Assembly (NCBI GenBank): GCA_037176705.1 | Contig: CM073887.1 | Location: 59,295,001-59,359,000 of the forward strand | Length of the DNA: 64,000 nt | Direction of reading: 5' to 3' | Source of the DNA: Molossus alvarezi | Lineage: Eukaryota > Chordata > Mammalia > Chiroptera > Molossidae | In this document: positions 56,029-64,000 of the stretch, one piece after another | Numbering within the stretch: the stretch's first letter is position 1 | Layout of the letters: each line of letters opens with the position of its first letter | Notes under the pieces: model-generated | Database searches by the model: none | What the model was told of the DNA's origin: nothing | What the model saw: the letters and a program-made list of their open reading frames with translations, nothing else | Position numbers and translations under genes: made by a program

Positions 56029-58013
56029 GGGACTTCCAGTCAAGATGGCGGCATAGGTAAAAGCAGTATTGCGTCCTCCCACAACCACATCAAAGTTACA
56101 ACTAAACTATAGAACAACCATCATTCAAAACCGCCTGAAATCAAGCTGAGTGGAAGTCCTACAACTACGGAATTAAAGAAGCAGCCACATCCACACTGGT
56201 AGGAGGGGCAGAGGCGGATGGGCTGGTCCCACACCCACGTGTTGCAGATAAAAATCAGGAGGACACCTCACCTGGGAAGATCCTCCCTGAGGACTGGGGG
56301 GTCCCCCTCCCACACCCGGTGCCCTGCTCAGGGTTGCAGTGCCAGGAAGGGAATGCCCATAACTTCTGGCTGGAAAAACCAGTGGGAACTGAGGCTCAGG
56401 GAGGAGGCTGAGGTGGCTGGAGCCCCAGGCAGCTCCTCTTAAAGGGCCCGTGCACGGACTTATTGGACTCACTCCCTCTAAGCTTGGAGGGGAGGCAGCT
56501 CGAGGTGCGCCAGACACATACAGGCAAGAACTGAGCTGTTTGGTACTGGAGCGAGGGCTGGAGAGGGGGCTTTTGCTGGGACAAACATGCTGTCAAAGAC
56601 CGTTGTTCCTCTGGTGAGCTCTTCCCTGAGGCGGCAGACAGCCGCCATACCTGGGACTCCAGCAACCTGGCTCATACTGGTTTCCCTGCCCTGGTTATTC
56701 CCTGAGGCCCCCCCCCCCCCAACTTTCAGGCCCACCCAAGCTGTTGCCAGCTGCTTAACCATAGGATTGGCCTGTCTTGGATCATGCTTCAGGTTTTCCT
56801 AAATTCTTTCAAACAAGCAGCATCTGGTCTCAGATAGCCCCGTACCTCTCGTTAAGTAATACACAGAAACAAATACAGGGAGGCAGCCAAAATGAGGAGA
56901 CAAAGAAACAGGTCCCAAATGAAAGAACAGAACAAAATCCCAAGAATAGAACTAAGCGAAATAAAGATCAGCAACCTAACAGATGCTGAGTTAAAAATAC
57001 TGCTTATAAAGATGCTCAATGAACTTAGTGAGGGCCTCAACAGCATAAAAAAGGACCAGTCAGAAATGAAGGAAGCACTAACTGAAATAAAGAATAATTG
57101 ACACAGATTCAATAGTAGAGTAGGTAAAGCCAAGAAGCAAACCATCAATTTGGAATATAAGGAAGCAAAAAACACCCAATCAGAACAGCAAAAAGAAAAA
57201 AGAATCCAAAGAACTGAGGAGAGTGTAAGGAGCCTCTGGGACAACTTCAACCATGGCAACATTTGCATCTTGGGGGCGCCAGAAAGAGAAGAGAGAGAAC
57301 AAGAAATCCAAAACCTGTTTGAAACAATAATGGCAGAAAACTTTCCTTACTTGGTGAAGGAAACAGACATACAAGTCCAGGAAGCACAGAGAGTCCCAAA
57401 CAAAATGAACCCCAAGAGGCCTACACCAAGACACGTCATCATCAAAATGCAAAAGGTTCAAGACAAAGAGAGAATCTTAAAAGCCTCAAGAGAAAGGCAG
57501 TTACTTACCTACAAGGGAGTTGCCATAAGACTGTCAGCTGATTTCTCAAAAGAAACTTTGCAGGCCAGAAGGGAGTGGCAAGAAATATTCAGAGTGATGA
57601 AAAGCAAGAACCTACAACCAAGATTACTCTATCCTGCAAAGCTGTCGTTTAGAATCTATGGCCATATAAAGACTTTCCCAGACAAGAACAAGTTAAAGGA
57701 GTTCATCACCACCAAACACTTATTATATGAAATGTTGAAGGGTCTTTTTGAAGAAAAATATAAAATATATGAACAAACAAAATGGCAATGAATACATATT
57801 TACCAACAATGGAATCTACAAACAAAATGAACAGGCAGAACAGAAACATTCTCATAGATACAGAGAACATTTTGTTGGTTGCCAGATGGAAGGGGGAGTT
57901 GGAGGAATAGATGAAAAAAGGTGAAGGGATTAAGAAGAACAAATTGGTTGCTATACTGACAAATCTCAAAGGGAAGGGGGGTTTGGGGGGTAGGAGGAGT
58001 TGAACCAAAGAGC
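56029..58013 (+). mobile_element. ORF1-only L1 derivative (HAL1-like)
   Basis: Begins with GGGACTTCCAGTCAAGATGG, a 5' end different from those of A, B, C, E, M and N, followed by a GC-rich 5'UTR, an ORF1 (56892-57791) and only ~220 bp of G-rich 3'UTR-like sequence. No endonuclease or RT sequence follows. The 3' boundary abuts the L1 at 58018 and no poly(A) remains. HAL1 ('half-L1') elements of mammals have this ORF1-only layout; assignment is by layout, not by alignment. Confidence 0.7.
56892..57791 (+). pseudogene. ORF1 of the HAL1-like element, one in-frame stop
   Basis: A 299-codon frame broken only by TGA at 57099-57101. Starts MRRQRNRSQMKEQNK, with a coiled coil (residues ~30-110), RRM region (ILGAPEREEREQEIQNLFET at about 134-153) and C-terminal domain (NPKRPTPRHVIIKMQKVQDK, TYKGVAIRLSADFSKE, then LLYPAKLSFRIYG). 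It is longer at the C-terminus than ORF1 of C because it lacks the early stop. An RNA-binding nucleic-acid chaperone by homology. Apart from the single stop it is the most complete ORF1 in the window, notable for an older element. Confidence 0.88.
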
Positions 58014-58017
58014 TCTT

Positions 58018-58679
58018 TGGTTTTTATTCTTTATTTTATTTATGTGGTGCATCACATTTATTGATTTAAAAATATCGTACCAGCCTTGCATCCCTGGGAG
58101 GAATCCCACATGGTTATGGTGAATTTTTTTTTTAGTGTATTGCTGATTGGATTTGCTAGTATTTTGTTCAAGATTTTGGCGTCTATGTTCATCAGGAATA
58201 TTTGCCTGTAGTTTCCTTTCTTTGTAGTGTTTTTTTTTCTGGTTTTGGAATTAGAATTATGCTGGCCTCATAAAACGAGTTTAGAAGTCTTCCTTCTTCT
58301 TGAATTTTTTGAAATAGTTTGACAAGAATGGGTGTTAGTTCTTCTTTGAATGTTCAGTAAAACTCCCCTGTGAAGCCTTTGGGCCTGGGCTTTTGTTTAC
58401 TGGGAGAGTCTTGATTACATCTTCAATTTCTTCTGGTGATATTGGTCGGTTCAAGTTTTCTATCTCTTCCAGGGCCAGTTTTGGGAGATTATGTCTTTTA
58501 GAAATTTGTCCATTTCGCTTAGATTGTAGAATTTGTTGCCATGTAATTGTTCATAGTAGTTGTTAACAATATTTTGTATTTCTGTGGTGTCACTTGTTAC
58601 TTCTCCTCTTTCATTTCTGACTTTGTGTATTTGGGTTCTCTCTCTTTGTTTCTTGGTGAGTCTTGTAAGGGTCCCTCAA

Positions 58680-58710
<31 letters not shown>

Positions 58711-59815
58711 TTTGAAAAACCAGCTCTTTGTTTCATTGATCCTTTGAATTGATTTTTTGCTCTCTATGTCATTTATTTCTGCTCTGATATTTACTATTTC
58801 CTTCCTTCTACTTGCTCTGGGGTTTTCTTTTTGTTTAACTTTCTAGTTCTTTAAGTTGTGAGGTTAGATAGTCTATTAGAGATTTTTCTTGTTTTTTGAG
58901 GTAGGCCTGTAGTGCTATGAACTTCCCTCTCAGAACTGCTTTCGCTGCATCCCATAGATTTTGCGTTGTTGTGTGTTCATTTTCATTGGTTTCCAGGAAG
59001 TTTTTAATTTCTTTGTTCATCTCCTTGGTAACCCATTCATTATTTATCAACATGCTATTTAGCCTCCATGTGTTCAAATGTCTTTGCAAGTTCTTGTTGC
59101 AGTTGATTTCTAGTTTCATGGCATTGTGATCTGAGAAGATGCTTGAAATGATTTCAATCTTCTTGAACTTGTAGAGACTGAGTTTGTGTCCTATCATGTG
59201 GTTCCTCTTTGAGAATGACCCATGTGCACTTGAGAAGAATGTGAATTCTGTAGTTTGGGGGTGTAATTCTCTGTAGATATCTATTAAATCCATTTGGTCT
59301 AGTGCTTCATTTAGAGTCTCTGTTTCCTTGCTAATTTTTTGTCTAGAGGATCTATCCAGTGATGTCAGTGGGGGTATTGAAGTCCCCTGCTATGATTGTA
59401 TTGCTATTGATTTCTCCTTTGAAGTCCTCCAGAAGATTTTTAATATATTTTTGTGCTCTCATATTGGTTGCATATATGTTTATCAATGTTACATCTTCCT
59501 TTTGGATAGATCCTTTCAATATTATGTAGTGGTCTTCTTTGTCTCTAGTTATGGCCTTAATTTTGAAATCTATTTTATCAGATATAAGTATTGCTACCCC
59601 AGCTTTTTTTTTTTTTTTCTATTTGCTTGGACGATTTTTTTTCATCCCTTCACTTTCAACCTATGTGAGTCTTTTGTTGTGAGGTAAGTCTTTTGTAAAC
59701 AACATATATATGAATAATGCTTTCTTATCCAATAAGGTACTCTGTGTCTTTTTATAGGAGCGTTCAATCCATTAACATTTAAGGTGATTATTGATATGTA
59801 CTTATTTATTGCCAT
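58018..59815 (-). pseudogene. ORF2 of L1 'N', N-terminal half
   Basis: ATG at 59815 on the minus strand. The endonuclease domain is readable in pieces; an open stretch at 59293-58835 carries [20 protein letters not shown] and SDHNAMKLE (catalytic His kept). Ends within the early RT region. Frameshifts near 59390 and 59600. Confidence 0.88.
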
Positions 59816-59875
59816 TTTTGTTTAGTGTGGCTATAGTTTTCTTCCTATTTCTCCTGCTTATTACAGCAGTTCTTT

Positions 59876-60775
59876 TCACATTTCTTGCAGTGCTTGTTTG
59901 TTGCTAATGTATTCCCTTGGCCTGTTTTTGTCTGGGAAGCTCTTTATTTGACCTTCTATTTTGAATGATAGCCTTGCTGGGTAGAGTAGTCTTGGATTTA
60001 GATCGTTGTTTTTCATGACCTTGATTACGTCATGCCATTCCCTTCTGGTCTGTAGTGTTTCTGTTGAGAAGTCAGTTGAGAGCCTAATGAGGGTTCCTTT
60101 ATATGTAACCTGTTGCTTAACTCTTGCTGCTTTTAAGATTCTCTCTTTGTCTTTGATTTTTGGCATTTCAATTACTGTGTATCTTGGTGTGGGCCTGTTT
60201 GGGTTCTTACATGGGGCTCTCTGTGCTTCCTGAACTTGAATGCCTTCTTTTTTCACCAAATTAGGGAAGTTTTCTGTCACTATTTCTTCAAATATGTTCT
60301 ATAACACTTGCTCATTTTCTTTTTCTTCGAGGACTCCTGATGCGAATATTATTATGTTTGCAGTTGCTCCACATTTCTCCTAAGCTATCTACCTGTTTTT
60401 TAATTGTTTTGTTTGTTTGTTTGTTTGTTTGTTTTGTTTTCTGATTGGTTTATTTTTTCTACCCTATCTTCTAATTCACTGATCCAGTCCTCAGCTTCCT
60501 CTTCTCTGCTGTTTAAACCTTCCAATGTGTTTTTTATTTCTGATATGTCATTTTTCATTTCTTCTTAGTGTTTTTTAATTTTCAACTGGTTGATTTTCAA
60601 CATTTCTATGTCTTTACTCATGGTGCTCATGTCGTTACAAATGCTGTTGAGCTTCCTCAAGATTTTGGCTCTGATTCTAGTTCTGTTAACTTGCTTAACT
60701 GCACCTCATTTATCTTATCTTCAGTAGAGGTCTCTTGTTCTTTAATTTGGCATTTGTTTCCTTGTTTCACCAATT
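59876..60775 (-). pseudogene. ORF1 of L1 'N'
   Basis: The start codon is lost (ATT in place of ATG near 60773). A GTTT repeat lies in the middle (60408-60438). The C-terminal part is open (60280-59876) and continues past RLSFK into IEGQIKSFPDKNRPREYIS, showing the full-length C-terminus that B and C lack. Confidence 0.87.
60408..60438. repeat. (GTTT)n microsatellite
   Basis: About seven GTTT units inside ORF1 of N. Confidence 0.93.
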
Positions 60776-61577
60776 TCGCTATCTCAGTGGACTTTGGAGC
60801 CTGCCATATTTTCCCTGTGGGTGTTGGTATTCTGCTGTTTGTGGCACCCTCTACTGTGTTTGAATGAGCGTGGGAGGACCAAAGTTAAACACCACTGTCA
60901 AGTCTTACTGTCCTGAGCAGAGTTGCAAGCCCAGGAATGGTTCAGATATTCTCTAGCTTTTTGCCTGGAGGCTATTAATCCCAGTGACTTGAAGGGCCTT
61001 GGCTTCTCAGTTGAACAAAAAACTTCCTCAGGTTCTCAGCATAAGGGGATTTCTTGACGGTGGGGCTAATGCTGGTTGTTGATGAGCCGCAATTTGCATT
61101 TCAGTGGCCCCAGGTGGGGTTGAATCTCCAAGGGAGGGGCCACTGCCTCTCCCCAGAGGGCTGGGAAGGAGTAAGATGACCACTATCCTGCGTGGCCTCA
61201 ACTCAGCAAAAGCTCTGAGCGCCCTCCTAATCCCCAGTGTCCCCACACAGTTCCAGTCCAGTCTGCCCTTCCTCTGTCGGAACACAAGGTGAGTGGCTCT
61301 GGCTCTTTTAGCATCTGTCCCAGCTCTGCGATGTAGAGCCGCTTGTGAGTATAACCCGAGGGTGCTGCTCACAGCTAAGACCGCTGCTGTCTGTGGGCTC
61401 CCATCCCCCATTTGTGCCTCTGTAATCCTACCAGGATCAAGTCCATGTCCCTGGTTGTATGGTCCTCCAAGCTGCTCTTCTGTTGCTTTATCCCGTCAAT
61501 TTATCTTTATTATTGTTGTAATTCCAGTTGGGTTCTAAAAGATGGTCTGTGTAGCTTCCATTTATTCTGCTGCCATT

Positions 61578-61985
61578 TTGGAATCCTTGCAGAAGCTTTT
61601 GAGTTTGATGTAGTCTCATGTGTTCATTTTCTCCTTTGTTTCTGTTGCCTGAGGTGATGTGAAAATTCTGCTGAGTATGATGTCTGAAATTTTGTTGTCT
61701 ACATTTTCTTCTAGAATTTTTATGGATTTTTGAATCGCATTTAAGTCTTTTATCCATTTTGAGTCTATTCATGAGTATGGTGTAAGTTGATGGTCTAGTT
61801 TCATTTTTTTGCTTGTAGCTGTCCAATTTTCTCAACACTATTTATAAAAGAGGCTGTCTTTACTCCACTGTATGCTCTTGCCACCTTTGTCAAATATTCA
61901 TTGGGCATATTGTCTTGGATCCATTTCTGGGTTCTCTATTCTGTTCCATTGATCTATCTGCGAGTTCTTGTGCCACTACCAGACT
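61578..61985 (-). mobile_element. L1 ORF2 C-terminal fragment
   Basis: Minus-strand ORF2 sequence starting abruptly after the 5' end of N (GCAGAAGCTTTTGAGTTTGA) and cut at 61985 by the next L1. Pieces of the C-terminal domain can be read ([10 protein letters not shown]). It could be the host into which N inserted, or a separate piece. Confidence 0.85.
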
Positions 61986-64000
61986 GTTTTGTTTTTTTCC
62001 TTTTCCTTTTTTCTCTTAATTTATTTATTTTTGTTACGGATGTTTCTCATCCCCCCCCCCCCACTGATTCCCCTCTACCTCTCTTTTTCCGCCCTCTCCC
62101 CAGCTTTGTTGTCCCTGTCCATTGTTCATGGATATGTATATATAAGTTCTGTGGTTTATCTCTCCCCCAACCCCTCTTCTGGGGATAGTCAGTCAGTACC
62201 CCACTTCCACGTCTCTGGGACTATCCCATTCCTCAGACTGTTATGTTCATTATATTCCACAAATAAGTGAGATCATATGATATTTGTCTTTCTCTGTTTG
62301 GCTTGTTTGGCTTAGTATGACACTTTCCAGGTCCCACTATAACCTCTCAAAGGATAAGAGAATTTTCTTTCTTACAGCTGTATAGTAATCCATTGTGTAT
62401 AGATACCACACCTTTTTTTTTTTTATCCATTTGTCTACTGATGGGCATTTGGGCTGTTTCCAGATCTTAGCTATTGTAAATGGGGCTGCTACAAACATGG
62501 GGGTACATATATTCTTTCTGATTGGTGTTTCAGGCTTTTTATAGTATATTCCTAGAATTGGAATCACTGGGTCAAATGGAAGTTCAATTTTTAATTTTTT
62601 GAGGTAACACCATATTGTTTTCCATAGTGGCTGCACCAGTCTGCATTCCCACCAGCAGTGCACTAGAGTCCCCTTTTCTCCACACCCTCACCAAGACTTG
62701 TTGTTTGATGATTTGTTGATGGCGGCCATTCTCACAGGTGTGGAGTGATACCTCATTGTTGTTTTAATTTTCATTTCTCTGATGATTAGTGATGTTGAGC
62801 ATTTCTTCATATGTCTCTTAGCCATTTGTATGTCCTGTTTGGAGAGGTGTTTATTTAGTTCCTCTGCCCATTTGTTAATTGGGTTCTTTGTCTCCCTTTT
62901 GTTGAGTTGTATGAGCACTCTATATATACTGAAAATTAACCCTGTATCTGATATATCATTAGCAATTATGCTCTCCCATACAGTGGGTAGACTTTCTGTT
63001 TTGAAGATTGTATCAAACAGAAGGTTTTGAGTTTGATGTAGTCCCATGTGTTCATTTTCTCCTTTGTTTCTGTTGCCTTAGGTGATGTATGAGTGAAAAT
63101 TCTGCTGCGTATGATGTCTGAAATTTTGTTGCCTACTGTTTCTTCTAGGATTTGTATGGATTCATGAGTCACATTTAAGTCTTTTATCCATTTTGAGTTT
63201 ATTCTTGTGTAGGGTGTAAGTTGATGGTCTAGTTTCATTGTTTTTGCATGTAGCTATCCAATTTTTCCAACACCATTTTTAAAAGAGGCTGTCCTTAATC
63301 AAATGTATGCTCTTGCCACCTTTGTTAATTGAGCATATTGCCTTGGGTCCATTTCTGGGTTCTCTGTTCTGTCCCACTGTCTATGTGCCTGTTCTTGGGC
63401 TAGTACTAGGCTGTTTTGGTTACAGTGGCTTTGTAGTATAACCTGAAATCTGGTATTGTGATCCCTCCAACTTTATTCTTCTTTTTCAAGATTGCTGTGG
63501 CTATTGGAGGTCTTTTTTGGTTCCATATGAACTTTTTAAGTATTTGTTCTAGTTCTGTGAAGTATGCCATTGGTATTTTGATGGGGATTGCATTGAATCT
63601 ATAGATTGCTTTGCATAATATGGACATTTTAATGATGTTAATTCTCCCAATCCATGGACAGGGTATGTGCTTCCACTTTTTTATATCTTCCTCTATTTCT
63701 TTTTTCAATGACTTGTAGTTTTCTGCGAATAGGTGCTTTATTTCTTTGGTTAAGTTTATTCCTAGGTATCTTACTTTTTTTTGCCGCAATGGTAAATGGG
63801 ATTTTTTGCTTAGTTTCTCTTTCTGTGAGTTCATCATTGGTGTATAAGAACGCCATCGATTTCTTGACATTAATTTTGTATCCTGCTACTTTGCCAAATT
63901 CATTTACAAAGTCTAGTAAATTTTTGATGGAGTCTTTGGTGTTAACTACGTATAGTATCATTTCATGTTCAAATAATGACAGTTTCACTTCCTCTGATCC
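61986..64000 (-). mobile_element. L1 'O', 3' part, runs off the window
   Basis: T-rich start at about 61986 (poly(A) of the L1), 3'UTR with a C-run at 62050-62061 to 62249, then ORF2 on the minus strand to the window end. The 3'UTR type matches element C and the inverted L1 at 16103. The 5' part lies outside the window. Confidence 0.92.
62250..64000 (-). pseudogene. ORF2 of L1 'O', C-terminal part (partial)
   Basis: Stop near 62250. The C-terminal pieces at 62337-62663, 62688-63047 and 62966-63238 overlap in different frames because of indels. The RT box that reads FADD in relatives is changed to FEHE at about 63963-63974. Non-functional, and truncated by the window end. Confidence 0.9.

Larger units (their letters stand above)
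58018..61577 (-). mobile_element. L1 'N', 5' half
   Basis: Minus-strand L1 from the RT region of ORF2 (58018) through ORF1 to the 5' terminus near 61577 (CTGCCATTTT on the + strand). There is no 3' end or poly(A) at 58018, so the 3' half is missing or displaced. 5'UTR 60780-61577 resembles that of E and the solo fragment at 681-1577, without the short tandem expansion. Confidence 0.88.

Overview
The window reads as nuclear DNA of a placental mammal, most probably a microbat (Yangochiroptera). The main evidence is the repeated occurrence of a tRNA-derived SINE of the VES type, together with many L1 retrotransposons of several subfamilies. The single-exon genes are mammalian class II olfactory receptors. 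There is no bacterial, organellar or viral gene content, and no tRNA, rRNA or CRISPR locus. No recent DNA transposons (Helitron, piggyBac, young hAT) of the kind abundant in Myotis are visible, so I do not name a genus.

Only two intact protein-coding genes are supported. They are two OR7-family-like olfactory receptors on the + strand, at 1704-2657 (317 aa) and 51360-52328 (322 aa). By hand alignment they are about 81% identical over the first 306 residues. Both have a pyrimidine-rich splice acceptor just upstream of the start codon, as expected for an intronless OR coding exon with upstream non-coding exons. The flanks of both genes are also collinear: 1592-3174, 30530-31487 and 47274-48060 pair with 51254-52860, 53325-54420 and 54421-56026. 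The window therefore holds a tandem segmental duplication. Copy 2 spans about 4.8 kb, while copy 1 has been stretched to about 46.5 kb by layered retrotransposon insertions.

Most of the remainder is L1. From left to right: an L1 5'UTR-only fragment (681-1577, -) lies directly upstream of the first OR. A VES SINE (3873-4108 plus tail 8975-9018) is split by an internally deleted L1 (4109-8974, +). A full-length minus-strand host L1 ('M', 9030-30174) is broken by one L1 3' fragment, three VES SINEs, a plus-strand L1 ('P', 13127-20504, itself invaded by a VES, an L1 3' fragment and a 5'-inverted L1) and a nearly full-length minus-strand L1 ('E', 23298-29199). After about 1.3 kb of older flank comes a 5'-inverted L1 ('A', 31501-34213 and 47060-47260). 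Its inverted arm is split by two full-length plus-strand L1s ('B', 34214-40725 and 'C', 41217-47046) joined by an ORF2 fragment ('D'). Downstream of the second OR are older L1 remnants, an LTR-like remnant, an ORF1-only (HAL1-like) element at 56029-58013, and minus-strand L1s (58018-61577, 61578-61985, and 61986 to the window end).

Most insertions could be ordered from target-site duplications (TSDs) read directly in the sequence. Every L1 seen has stops, frameshifts, deletions or catalytic-residue changes, so none looks autonomous. I found no evidence of a new enzymatic or defence system. The most interesting signals are the tenfold expansion of one OR duplicate, an L1 promoter region placed next to the first OR, several clear twin-priming inversions, four tandem-repeat architectures in L1 5'UTRs, catalytic changes shared by elements B and C, and the ORF1-only element.
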